Source: Sympetrum striolatum (taxonomy: Eukaryota > Arthropoda > Insecta > Odonata > Libellulidae). Taken from it: 64,000 bases of DNA. Under the pieces are notes generated by a model. The model did not search any database. It worked only from the letters and a program-made list of their open reading frames with translations, and was not told the DNA's origin. The stretch spans positions 72,358,841 through 72,422,840 of the forward strand of contig OX388349.1 in the NCBI GenBank assembly GCA_947579665.1, written 5' to 3'. The translations under genes were made by a program, and so were the position numbers. Of this stretch, positions 11,761 to 23,806 are shown piece by piece (the stretch's first letter is position 1; every line of letters begins with the position of its first letter).

Positions 11761-11867
11761 AATTAACCAAACTGCAAACACATAATCAATAGGAGAAGCT
11801 GCTACTTAGTAGAATTCCATATCAATGGTAAAAAAACTTCCAAAATTCCAAAATATATATTTTACTA

Positions 11868-11896
11868 CATGTTCCAGCTTACGAAGTCATCATCAG
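11868..11896 (-). mobile_element. Hammerhead-like motif (copy B)
   Basis: The minus strand starts with the exact core CTGATGA, followed by a weak stem II (CTT pairing with AAG), then GGAAC in place of GAAAC. It lies 136 bp from copy A in the same orientation. Tandem spacing of this kind is known for hammerhead motifs in Penelope-like element ends. The core is damaged here. Confidence 0.4.
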
Positions 11897-11995
11897 AATA
11901 TGATAACTACGTTAATAAAAATTGTAGCAGTGAAATACATTTTTATAGAATTTTATAAAGTGGCTTCTCTGTCTCAATTTAAATTGAAAAATTTC

Positions 11996-12063
11996 TAATA
12001 ATAATATTTATTATTCCGATAATTAAGTTTTCACAACAAATTCTATTCTCAATTAGGCCCAAT
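11996..12063 (-). repeat. Direct repeat copy 2 (68 bp)
   Basis: Partner of 11578-11645. Its start lies 418 bp from the start of copy 1. Confidence 0.85.
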
Positions 12064-12199
12064 CTGGTGGATCAACATTGATTACACTCTAACGCTTCAG
12101 CAAAAATGACATAAATGACTAACCAACTGACACGCGGATGATTACAGCTGTAAATTAAATTTATACCAATTATATAATTACGTTCTTGGTAACCTTAAT

Positions 12200-15100
12200 T
12201 CCCCACATCCTGTGAGCACAGAGCGGAGAGGAGAAAACCGCAAGATTCCACGAATACCAACCAAGGACGCGAGCTTTCATTTCCAAAACTCGGATTGGAA
12301 AACATTATTCAAACCACCAAAAATCCTTGCACCAATACGCAATATTTTCTCGATGAGACCGCATCCGAAGCAAACAAATTTCACATCCGATGCAACATGA
12401 ATGGAATAACTCTGGCAGGCTTGAAACTCCAAATAAAACAAAAAGCGAACTTTTCTCCGTCGAACGACACGGCAAATGAATGATGGATGCCCGCAGCTAG
12501 CTTTCCAGAAGTTCCGCGGCGAGAGATTTAGGGAAGAGAGGAAAGTGAATCGCTTCCAAAATGGTCCGTTGCCAACGAAAACAAAAAGAAAACGGCGATA
12601 TCCCATGGCATAGAATCGGCGTCGACATATCCTCATCCGGTAGCGCATCTATGCTCTTTCAAATTTAGAACGGATAATGACACCGAATCAAAGAAAACAC
12701 ACTAATGACACGGTCAGAAAGGGGCTTTACATAATCGGGAAAATTCCCACGTCAAATTGAACCTATAGAAAACAGCCTGAAACCAGGCTACATGAAATAA
12801 AATTTGATTTCATCGTCATAGAAATTCAACGAAACATTTTATTTAGCAAATCTAATGCTTTCCGAAATAAATCTATTCTCATTTAAAGCAGAGGCGAAAA
12901 TATAGGGCAAAAGACAGCCAAAATATAGTTGTATGTAACTTTTGATTAACATATGAACTGACCACGGTGATATGTTTGCTTATTACTGAATCAAACGCTA
13001 ATCTTGGGTGATATAAGAGATAAACGGGTGACGCAAAAGAAGGATTTACCACCAATTTAGTGGAGTAACATATTTTGCAAACCTCTAGATAAAAAAAGTC
13101 GATAAAATGATCCCTTGGAAGAAATTTAATTTCATTTTAGATATAATTTCCAATTACTATACAAATATTCCATCATTAAATATATTTTGATACCTGTAAT
13201 AAAAATTATCAAGGACACAAACAGAAAATATCCTTGTGATCAACCGCAGTTAGTAAGAAACGGATTAGAATATATCACTAATGATAAGAATTCATTTTTG
13301 ATTAACAGTGAATGTAGCTTCTTGCCTATCCAACCATCCTACGACCTAACTGAAAGGTGATAGTATATAAAAAAACCTGTTAACGACCGAAAGAGTTCAT
13401 TGATTAGGGAAATTACTTTACTATAGTCTTCCAAATGAGCAGGAGAGGGAACTGTACTTTGGAATGCCAGATTGAATCAGGCGGAGGAATCGAAAACAAG
13501 AGCTTGAAATCGTTAGGGTCTTGGCAGGAATAAAGGCGTTGCTACGGCCAACGTTGAGATGGGGGAACGATGATTTGCCCCTGGATCAGAGTCAGGGTCG
13601 ACTTCTAGGATGCACTCAGTGGAAAATTACTCTGAGAGAAAACAAGAATGACATCACGGATGGGGTGCACGAGATATAACAAAACAAGCGTCACGGGATG
13701 GGATAAAAACGGTTTATCGACCTAGAACCAAATGTATAAATGAATCCAATGACATTGCACCACTTTGAATAAGAGTGATTGATGATGACATTTACGGTGG
13801 TAAACTCATAACTTAAAAATGTCAGTCGTAAAATACCGGTGTGGAACTAATTTCCACTAAATAAAGACTATGTACTTTTATTAGCAAAGCTCCTTCATAT
13901 TTTTTTCCATACATCAACACTTACTTTCCAGCAGAAATCTTCGGCACATTACACTACTTCATGCTTTGGTAAAGTTCAGAGGGATTTCAAACTCATTAAA
14001 AAAGTGAATTGGATACTATAATATCGCAGTTAAGGGAATCAATTCAAAAACGTTCTCAATATTTCAGGTCACATATAACTCTACGTTTTGATAAATGGGA
14101 ACTTCTGAAAACTGTGCGAAAAATCAGAAACTCATATGCTATATATTGTGAACTCCTACTTGAAGCTAAGATACAAAATCACAGAGTATGTCTATGTTAC
14201 TATAAAAATACTGCGAAAAAGAAAAACTGAGGAATTTGACAGTATATTTAAAAAAAGTTCATTCCAGACTTATAATTTCTTAATAATATCAAGACACTGT
14301 AAAGACTCAATGGGCTTCACAACTTTTTATCCCTTCCTTCGTTTTAGCAACCTATCGTATAACACTAAAAAAAACTAATCGCAAATATCAATCGTTGCGT
14401 CCTATGGGTAGTATGAGTAATGAAAAGAAAGTGGGACGGAGGTAGAGAAACAGCAGTGAACGGCGAATGCCTAAAAAATATAAGGGCAATTTGGACCTCG
14501 GTAAGCTTTAATTATCAAGGCGCCAGAGGAGGTGCTAAACAATGGGTTGCCAAACGTGGGAAATAAAGCGTTCAGTCACCATGGAGACGGATACTACAAC
14601 GGAAATAGCGGTGCCAAGAAGGAGATATTAACAGAAACAAGGCGCGATAAACATTTTAGCATGCCAAAATCCCACCAACTCATCTGATCGATTCTTCCCC
14701 GAATTACAGCCAAAGACCGAGTGATTAACTTCTCTGGAATCTCCGATCGAAATGGGAAAATCTGAAAACCAAGCACCACGGGGTGAGCAAAGCATCGGCG
14801 GATAACAATAGCGAAAATAATTTATTAATACTACGAATGAAGAGCCACCAAGGAGAAAAGGTACCAGAAGTATGCAGTATAAAGAATATAGAATGAAATA
14901 CACTAAATGACATAGTTACTGAACTATTCGACAAATGCAGAGGATTACAAACGACAAGAATTAATGGTATGAGATAAAAAGTAAATCACGTATATTACAT
15001 TACTACATCACTTATGCTTCAATTATATACAATAAGTATAAGAGTACTATATAACGTAAGTGAAGAGGAGGTTTTCTATTCAACAGGTCATAAGTTCTAG

Positions 15101-15390
15101 ATTTGAGAACCAACCAAGAGAAAAGATTTTGGGAAAACATTTATTCTTAAGATTGGATAAGTAAGGTAAGGTAGATGCCAGATAAGGTGCTCACACAGAA
15201 TAAGTAATTTTTGTTCGTGAAAAATTCATAAATATATTTAGGATGAAAATCAATTATAAAGAAAACAAAAAAAACATGTTCTTTCTTTTAAAATCAGGTA
15301 TGAGTAAATTTTACTCACAACGACATGCAAAAATATATGAATGTCCTGAAAATGATTTCTTCAATTATTTGTAATGAAAGAATGACCGGG
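12200..15390. other. Mixed non-coding DNA
   Basis: Positions 12200-12650 form a GC-richer patch, with a 123-codon minus frame (12277-12648) rich in Arg, Phe and Cys and no domain. Positions 12651-13380 and 13720-15390 are mainly AT-rich. Positions 13400-13700 and 14400-14900 are somewhat GC-richer, with short overlapping minus frames. The palindrome GAGTAAATTTTACTC lies at 15302-15316, and its 16-mer AGTAAATTTTACTCAC (15303-15318) recurs exactly at 23080-23095. Confidence 0.45.
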
Positions 15391-15703
15391 GGCGCCATCG
15401 AAGGGCTTTGTATAAATTACCTATAGCCGGCCCTGCCTAGCGAAAAAAGGCGTCGATAGCCAACTTGAGGGTGGCATCTCGTCGGCCATAATTAGCCGAG
15501 AGATCCGCTCTCAAACCACCCACCCAATCTCGCTCATGTGATGAGATGTAGAATGCTATTATTGTTAAAGGTCTTCAATTGAAAGGTAATGGGCGAGGGG
15601 CCAGTTTTGAAGGTTGCAGCTTGGCTCGTCCGAAGCAGTCGCGGGCCAAACACACAGCAAACAATCGGCCAATGCTTTTACGATTCGCTACGTAACCGTT
15701 CCA

Positions 15704-15720
15704 GGAACTCAATGAGTTCC
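15704..15720. repeat. 17-bp perfect palindrome
   Basis: GGAACTCA and TGAGTTCC flank a single central A, making a perfect 8+1+8 palindrome. Such symmetry suits a homodimeric DNA-binding protein. The spacing differs from the classic ecdysone receptor inverted repeat. Confidence 0.8.
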
Positions 15721-15728
15721 CGAAGAAA

Positions 15729-15748
15729 ATTTGGAGAGTTCTCCAAAT
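15729..15748. repeat. 20-bp near-perfect palindrome
   Basis: ATTTGGAGA and TCTCCAAAT flank a two-base centre GT. It begins 9 bp after the previous palindrome and also contains GAGTTC. Confidence 0.8.
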
Positions 15749-16030
15749 ATTGTGACTCACGGAGAGCAAGAGAGTTATTTCGCACAGGAAGCGCTTGCGA
15801 AAGTACTGAAAGTTATCCACTCCGTCTTTCGGTAAATGCGGCTATAAAAAGAAAACTTTCCACTTGGAGAATTTCTGTGGAGTGTTAGACGCAGGAAATA
15901 ACCCTTCTCAGAAGCGGAGGCCAATGATTTACGGATGAGTACACTTTGAGATACGTTGCATTTCCCGTAATTATCGCTTTGAAACACAAAATATGTTGAA
16001 CAAGAGCGCCTTGCTGACACAGAGCCTCAA

Positions 16031-19000
16031 CATTTGATATAAAATGGTGAAGGTCTGGTTCAGCCGTGCGGTAAATGAAGAAGAATATGACAAAGAAAGA
16101 GAAAAGAGAAATTTTACATCCTCCTATTTCATAATTCGCTATTAAAATAGCAGCACTCCACCCATGAGCTCGAATCAGACAAAGCGGAAAATCATGACAT
16201 TGGTTTCCACGAACAAAGATATTAATTTCAAATTAGCGCAAATCAAACTTTAGAGAAAATTCAATAATTTCGAAAGATAATTAAGAGGAACTAATTATTT
16301 GTTTCTGTTAATTACTGAGTCCGAACGTTTTAGTATATTTACTGCCTAAAATAATTAATCCATACTTATCTCACAAAAAATTGCAGCTCTATGGAAATGG
16401 AACACGCGATCCTTTATATTTCAGTTGTTCATAAAATATCATTTTACAGTATCTTTTAGAGATACTCCTAACGGAAATCGAACGAAAAAAGAAAACTTCT
16501 TTAAATAAGATGAGCACTGATAACGGAGCCAAGAGTAAATATTCTTCGGCTTTTTATAAATACAACGAAAGAAATATCTTTTAACTGATATAACAAAACT
16601 TAAATCAGCAGAAGATACTACATCTAGTAATGTAAAAATAACCTTGACTCTCTTATTTCCAAAATCATTTTTAAAAGTACCGCTGAAAGGTGCCGGCGCA
16701 GTCATTAATTGAACTTCAATTCTGGGTACAGCAAGAATCTAAATATCTTTAAAGTCCATGCGAAAAATCGTATGCGATGAACAGGAGGTTCCTCGGCACT
16801 TTGCAGCGTACACCGAACCCGAGTCCACCAACATTCTAAGTGGTATCAGAGGGGACATCCGGGATCCTCTTCCCTTAGTCATTGAAAACAAACTTCGTCT
16901 TGAGCAGACGCGTTACTTGTTCCCAGAAGCTGCTCATAATCAGCCGTAAATATAGATGAAAGACACTGACAGCCAATTTCCTCGAATAGAACCCTCTCTG
17001 GTGCCTTCAAATCCTGTCCCTCCGGATCATTCTGGAAGGAGCACTCTGCGAATATCCACCATAACATCCACTAACCTCGCTCTATTTCAGAATGGTCCTT
17101 GAGAGGGCCATCCGAGTGGAATGGCGGGCGTGCCAAGAAGGGCTGCGAAGGACGTCTTAAAAGCGAAAGATAGATAAACGGAAGATACAGGGCGTCGAAA
17201 AGGACCCCACGCGCCTCGCTTTGATTACTCCTCGAAATAGTTTTAACGGGAGCAAATAAAAATACTTAGGGCTTTATGTACATCCCTTCGGCGGATCCAT
17301 TTATCTGACTGAACCCAGAAAAACATCGGCTCTCGCGGTAAACATTTTTCTACCGGAGAAGAAAATTCTGCGGTGCGAAACAGACGTCCGAAGACTTTCC
17401 CCATGCCGGCGGAATTTAATAGCGTTATCTCCACTGCTTCATTAACAAGAAGGATGATACTGTGGTATCTTCTACAATTGGTATCCTTATGTGAATGCAG
17501 ACTAGTAATATAAACAATTAACTTATGCGCATGAAAATTGTTGGGCGAATGCGAATTGACGTACCATATTAATTTAACTTGGGTCATAAGCTTATAGGTA
17601 TTGGAATATATAAATATTAGGGTAAAAAGAAAGTAACCGCGGATACAATGCAAAAAATAGATGAAGGGGAAGATAAAGACAAAAGATGGTAGACGCCATA
17701 AAAGAGTAGAGTAAATTACAAAGAAAAGAAATAAATGGCAATGAATAGTGAGCATTCATGCACAAGAATCTACCGAAAGGTAAAAACATTTTGTGTAGGG
17801 TTTTGGTATTTAAATTTTAAAAACTTTTTAGGCATTTAAATCAGCACCTTTAGGAGTGTGGCTGAAAACGCAAAGACAAATAGAATTTTAAAACCCGTGG
17901 TAACTGGGACGTAAACACAGATAGGGATCCTGGAAATCAAGAATACGTATGTTCGAGTTCCAATCATGTCGATTTTTTAAATTTCCTATTATCATTGAAT
18001 GTAAAAGTATTAGTTACGATGATTGATGCAACCGAACGATTATCTTGGTAATCTGGACTTGTATTACGTAAATAAAATACAATTCCATAAAATATAGGAT
18101 GACTGGAAAGTCGTATTAGGGGTTACCTTCAACACCATAATGCCGATATTATGTACGCATATTTGTTAGCAAGTGTTCTAAAAGATCTGGAAAAGCTTCG
18201 CAACACTACAATGTAAGAACATGGAAAGAGATGGAGACAGTTCTATCAAAGCTAATGGATGAGAGGTGATACCCTCTTAGGTTTATCCAAAAGATAAATT
18301 TAGTGTAATGATGAAAATCTATATTTAGTATGTTTTAAAGGTGTGATCCATTGACTTAACGGAGGAAGCCTTATAAGGTTAGAAACCATTGAGATAAGGA
18401 TGGGGATTGAAGGAAGTTGGGGGGACAGAATACTAATTAGGTATTAAATACGGCTGTTTTAATAGGGAAGAATTTTGAGAGAAGATAAGAGCTGAAGGGG
18501 GACGATTAGAGAAAAGAAAACTCAGTAATCTCCACGAAGAACAGGTGAGGAAGCTTCGATAACTCAGCTCTTATTTCAAAAGATCTATGGCTATTAGAAA
18601 ATCGACATTAAATAAGGATTGCATCTAACAAAAAATGAAAATTATAAACTCACCACGATTCCAAGAAGAGAACGCAATACATATTAGTCGAAAAGATTTT
18701 ATTTCTCGCATCTATAATACGGTCTTTGGGGAAGGAAAACCCCGATACAAGAAAAGCTTTTTAGAGGAGGGCGAGGCCTAGATTAGAAATACAAAGTTGA
18801 ATGGATGAGAGAACAGCTGAGGAGGTATCAGATACGTAGAGAAGAAAGGGACAACAAATCTTGAGAGAAGAATGGCTGCTCGAAGGGATAAAAGAGATAT
18901 AACACGGCATACAAAAATATCTGAGTATGAAAGCACGTGAGTGAGACGGGGGAGGAAATGAATATAGCTGACGAAATTATATAAACCAGAATCTAGAGTT

Positions 19001-19690
19001 CTTGAGGTGGATTTATGAGAGCTGATTTTGGCTAAGAGATGTTTTATATTAGCGTCTTGATCCAATATTCTATATTCGCGTTGCTTTTAGCTAAAGAGTA
19101 ACTCTACTTGCCTTAGCAAAGTAAGCATCGAAAAGACTGAAATAGTAGATTCGAAATGAAAATATGAATGAAAACAACAAATAGGTCGATGCATAGAAGA
19201 AATTACACAGGAGAAAAATTCTTAACGGAAACATTAGATCAAATATTCAAAGAAAGGGAGCTGATGTAACACGACAGTATGAATACTAATCTGAGAATTC
19301 ACATGAGCAAAATTTCATTTTGTTGAAATTTGAAATTTCCTGACTTGAAAGATTTCTATGGTTAATGACAAAATAAATACAATATGTCGTACAGTTGGGT
19401 GATTTTTATCAATTCGAAGCAATTATAACGATGAATCAGAAAAAACAATTTTGGTTTAGAATTTAGCTTTGATTGATCAATTTCCAGGGATACATTCCAG
19501 GGTTGATGGTGATCGTATTCCCTAAATATTCAAATTCGTTTTATACCGTGAATTAAAAATATTATTTACCCAAACTTACAGTTGATGACCGTTGTAACAC
19601 TCAGTAGAACGTTGATATGACCATCGCAAAGCATACAAGACATATTACGATTATCAAAACATAATAATTTGAATTAATGGTCTGAGAACG
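16031..19690. other. Mostly AT-rich; no gene recognised
   Basis: A GC-richer stretch lies at 16750-17450. A 170-codon minus frame (17243-17755) rich in Phe, Ile and Tyr has no domain. Purine-biased runs lie at 18360-18560 and 18760-18960. A small hairpin, AGTATCT/AGATACT, lies near 16448-16466. Confidence 0.45.
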
Positions 19691-20240
19691 ATCTATATTC
19701 ACCCGACTGAACTCACGAATGTCAAGAAACTGACGCTAACAAAAGTTGACAGGAATAACGCAAGAATAGGATTGTTATTGTGAGTGAGCTTCACCTCGTG
19801 ATGGATATGATCTGAATCCGTCTCGCACTCGTCCGCAAGACATTTCCGGGAAAACGAGACGTCGAGTGACGCCGCCGTTATAATCCCATTGGAAAGTGGA
19901 TATGAGCGTCCGCGGCGTCGCGTGATGCCGCGACCGCATACGCCAAGGACGGCGGAAGAGTTAACGCCTCGACGGGGATCGCCGTTCAGATCACCTTCGA
20001 GGAACATGCGATGCGGCGTGACGAATCGAAGCAGGAAAGAAACATTTAGCGGAAATCTGCCCAAAAATGGCACTGGTCTACTTTCTACCTTCAATGATAT
20101 CATCCCGTGGGAAAAACGGTTAATCACCCGCGGATGAAGTCCACCACACTCATTCAATCTACTCTTGAGTAATGGAAAAAGTTTGGAGAAATAGCCACGA
20201 CTCATTTTAAACATTCCAAATCTTATAACCTTTCTCATAC
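19691..20240. other. CpG-rich patch, no gene recognised
   Basis: One of the most CpG-dense stretches. A minus frame of 179 codons (19699-20238) and a plus frame of 82 codons (19889-20137) overlap. Neither has a domain, and CpG-rich DNA has few stops. A bulged GC hairpin lies at 19912-19937 (GTCGCG/CGCGAC). Confidence 0.35.
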
Positions 20241-21040
20241 GCTGACTACAACCTTCTTAATTCAGGATCATACGTTGCGAAAGTGTGGATTTTTGAGAAA
20301 TAAAATCGTAGATGCTGATGTTCTACAGCAGCATCTATCACGGAAGCCTACCTTTAATATCAGGTGCTGCATAAAAAATTTCCCAACATCACGGATAAGA
20401 TTCTTTTTACTTCTTAAAATATGCATCTTTGAATATGATAAACTTCTTCATAGACAAGTTGATGGAACTTAGCAAGTAACGAAGTTGTTTCACAAGCACT
20501 ACTTTTTTCTGATAAAATAACAAATAAAAAACACTTTGATAGTTTGAAAAAAAGGGGAGAAAAAGTAATGCGTCATCATAGCGTATACCTCTTCTGTATC
20601 GTAGTACACACAGAAAGCATCTTAAGTAACTGATCTAAGAGTTTATTCATGGATGAATTTTTCCTGTAAGTCCTGATGGAAATCAGCAAGATGTACAAAA
20701 TTTCTAAAAACAATGCGCAACGATAATAGAAATTAAATGCATGTCGAGGGAACAAATACGAATTCCGTATTGCTGGATTCAAGGACTATGCATTTTAAAT
20801 CTAACAAGAAAAATCTAGCTTGGGACACATTAACTAATACCTTTGACGCGATAGGAAACGTATTATCAAACCAGGATAAAAATTCCATTGACAACTCACA
20901 ATCAATTCACCCGAAGTTGACAGACGGAAAAGTTACACCGAATGAAATTCAAGGAAGGTTAAATGATGTCGCGAATATAAAACTAAGCTCATGAACATAA
21001 ATTTCGGGGCACTTAAGCGCTTAGATAATATGAACGCAGG
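20241..21040. other. AT-rich; one protein-like short frame
   Basis: The + frame at 20737-20994 (85 codons) has balanced composition (Asn, Asp, Ser, Lys, Leu) although it lies in AT-rich DNA. No domain is recognised. It could be an exon fragment or chance. Confidence 0.2.
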
Positions 21041-22970
21041 ATAATATTAAGCTTCACTTTCGCCTGACGATCGTTGATTCGAATTCTTGGAACTCTCGGA
21101 ATCAGCAAGGTATTCACGAACGGGTGATAAGAATTTCCAGGAATACGGCAGAGATATTTCGGCGAAGAAAACTCGTTTTTCAAAAGCGCGCAAACTTCCG
21201 AGCATAAACCTCCGGACAACTTCGTCATGACACGAATGCATTAGTTCTGAAGAAGGCGTGTTTTGAAAAAGCGATTCCCGCGGCCATTATAACGCTAGGA
21301 ACAAGACACGCTGACAGCTTCCATCGCAGTGTGAGCCGCTAAAGTTCAGCGATTAATTCCGCCGTTTTAATTAGCGATCAATTTACGAGCGTCGGTAAAC
21401 TTCCCGCTTGCAAATCCTCCCGAACATCGCTCATTCAACAAGTTTCCCCAAAAAGAAGATTCATTTCCTGTGGAGCCCTTTACGCTGATCTTCCTCCAAC
21501 TTTTCCCATCGATAAGCCAATCACATATTCAATAAGCAGTACGGGTCATAATCCCACCGAAATTAACGTGGATCTGAGGAGAGTTTGCGAAAAGTTTTAT
21601 TTGTGATGTAGTGCGGTATAGAGTGAAACGAGGACGATCAGGAAAACGGGGAGATATGCCAAGAGAGACTTGAAAAATGGTGAAGAATTGAATGAATCAC
21701 ACAGAATGAGAAACTAAATAATTAAGTAAGAGTAAGAGCTATTAAAAAAAGGAGGCAAAACTGGACGGAACATATTCCAAAAAAATACTCGTAATTAGGA
21801 TGACTTAAGATTTCCATTCTGCATCTATTTGTTAACAAGTGCCTTCAAGAGTATTCGAGAGCTACAGCAATTGAGTAAAACGTACTAGCAAATAAATCCA
21901 GGAGAAAATATTACAATGGAATCATACGCGGGATTTCACATGGCTAGCACGAAAAAAATTCTGTTACCGAGAGCAGAAATGTATATTTATAGTCAAACAT
22001 TACGTCCAAATCACGCTACTTTATTTTCAGTTGGTTAGAATCTATTAGTTGTAATCTCATATCTATCAATTTCCATTACATTCATACAACAACTATGAAC
22101 TAAACGGGGAATCTGTGGAAATTTGATAATAGTATAACCTTATTAACTGACTATAATACAGTAATACTTCGCGTTTAGGTAAGCTTAAGTAAGCTAAGAG
22201 TAAGGTAAGCTTGGAGTAAGGGTAAATCCAGAAGATACCCCGAACAAATAATATTGGGGCCTCTGTGAATAGAAATTGCGACTCCTAAATGTAGAGAGCC
22301 TCTCCTCAATGTGGGACAAATCCAATACACCTCCGTGTCAGACCGAAGATTTCTTAAGATAATAGTGCGTAAAGACTTCATCATGCACTCGCGTATAATT
22401 GTACACTGTTCACAAAAACAAATACTGAAAGAAGAAAGAAGGAAAATGAATGAGAGTAAAAGTAAAACAATTTAATGGAAGGAATTTCTGAAAGACATAA
22501 CGATTGGAGGAAATCAAGAAAAGCTACAGGGAATCAGTGCAGGATCACGAGAGCAATCCAGATGAAACCCGTTCGGGCACCGATTCACCAACGAAGAAAC
22601 CAATCACCGGAACGAGATGGACAAACAAAATAAGAGCGACAAATAATAAAATCGTTTCCCACCGCGCTCTCATTTCCTAGAGCGATGTAACTTCAATTTG
22701 CACGCTAAGCTTTTGTCTTCCGTCGACATGCTCTGCGGGATACCCATAATGGCGGATTTCTACTCCTGCAACGCTCCTTCCGCTGCATCTCATTAACGCA
22801 GATGATAAGAACGCGTTAAGGCAACGCGAGATGGCGTGATTCTGAGGTTAATATTAAAACTACTAAATGCACGGGGATCGGAGTCTTTCCGGGTTGAAAA
22901 CAGAAGCCGTTGCACCGAAGGAGACGGATTTCCGCGAATGATACGCGGAGAAAAAGGTGGATTTTGAAAT
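21041..22970. other. CpG-containing patches flanking AT-rich DNA
   Basis: Positions 21041-21660 and 22500-22970 are GC-richer with CpGs and several TAATTA-like homeodomain core sites near 21350-21400. No convincing frame is present. The DNA between them is AT-rich apart from the GTAAGCT-rich repeat at 22179-22222. Confidence 0.4.
22179..22222 (+). repeat. Degenerate GTAAG(CT) repeat
   Basis: GTAAG occurs repeatedly as GTAAGCTT, GTAAGCT, GTAAG, GTAAGCTT and GTAAGG within 44 bp. It is a short, irregular tandem array. Confidence 0.65.
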
Positions 22971-22980
22971 TTATTCTTAG

Positions 22981-23050
22981 CCTCGGTAGCGAAGGTTTTA
23001 GTGAAGTGAACTGAAAGCCTTTGGTCCCGGGTTCGAATCTTTGGTAATTA
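22981..23050 (+). mobile_element. tRNA-derived SINE head (fragment)
   Basis: An A-box-like TAGCGAAGGTT at 22987-22997 is followed by a B box GGTTCGAATC within CCCGGGTTCGAATCT, starting about 42 bp later. The middle part (GAACTGAAAGCC) matches the usual tRNA-SINE head layout. The T-stem pairs poorly, so this is not a functional tRNA. Confidence 0.55.
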
Positions 23051-23768
23051 ATATTTAGTTTATTTTTTATTTTACTGTCAGTAAATTTTACTCACCGCTG
23101 AGACTGAACAGTTTCTTCTTTCATTTCATACTAAATTCATGAGACACCAAATCACACTATTACGGCATTATTGAGAATATTAAACCTCAGGGATATTTAT
23201 CATACATAAATGAATGGATGAAGGAAACTTCGAATTAGCCTGAATTTCTCGCTTAGCTAAAATAAATCTCAAAACATAACAACATAATTGCAGTATAGAT
23301 TTACTAATTAATTAATAAGGCGACTATATGCTAGTAGTTACAAACACCATACTCGAGATCCATCGTTTTCTGGCACGACAAAAACTTTATTGTAGAAAAT
23401 TGAAAACAAAACATGATCTCATAGAAATGACTGCTCATCTGAGTTCTCAAAATTTCAACGAGGGACGACGTAAAGGAAGCAAGAATAAGGAAGAAAAGAT
23501 AAAATGAGACGCTGTGTTAACCATGACGACAATGCTGAGTCATATTCCAAACTATCATCACTATAAATTTCGCTGTAATCAAGATGTAATCCATAAGCCA
23601 TAAGAAATTTTAAGGGAAAAGATAAGAATAATCAAGTATGTGATTGACATAATCTGAGGACGATAAACTTCCATACCATTAAAATAATACACTAAGGATA
23701 AGCTATCATAGGGAAAAACAGTGATAATTTCGAGTAATTTATTAAGATAAAACCCTTTTATCGCCGAG

Positions 23769-23806
23769 CGATATATATATCCGATATATATTTCCGATAT
23801 ATATTC
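23769..23806 (+). repeat. 12-13 bp TA-rich tandem repeat, three copies
   Basis: Three units begin CGATATATAT at 23769, 23782 and 23795 (13, 13 and 12 bp). Confidence 0.8.

Larger units (their letters stand above)
15391..16030. other. GC-richer patch with two palindromes and a TATA-like box
   Basis: Frames are open on both strands (- 15575-15820, + 15589-15888, - 15775-16020) but overlap and lack domains. The patch holds two near-perfect palindromes (15704-15720 and 15729-15748) about 100 bp upstream of TATAAAAAG at 15843-15851. No initiator motif is obvious about 30 bp further on. A regulatory element or promoter is possible but unproven. Confidence 0.3.

Noticed and set aside
15278..15304. 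Pyrimidine tract and TCAG|GTATGAGT on the + strand as a second recursive splice site
   Set aside because: The pyrimidine tract is interrupted by AAAA before TCAG, the donor is weaker, and it is on the opposite strand to the strong site at 6.6 kb.
17859..17960. A-box-like TGGCTGAAAAC and B-box-like GTTCGAGTTCC
   Set aside because: The boxes are about 91 bp apart, too far for a tRNA head, and the B box has two mismatches. Probably coincidence.
19699..20238. 179-codon minus frame
   Set aside because: Lies wholly in a CpG-rich patch with few stops, and overlaps a + frame. No recognisable motif.
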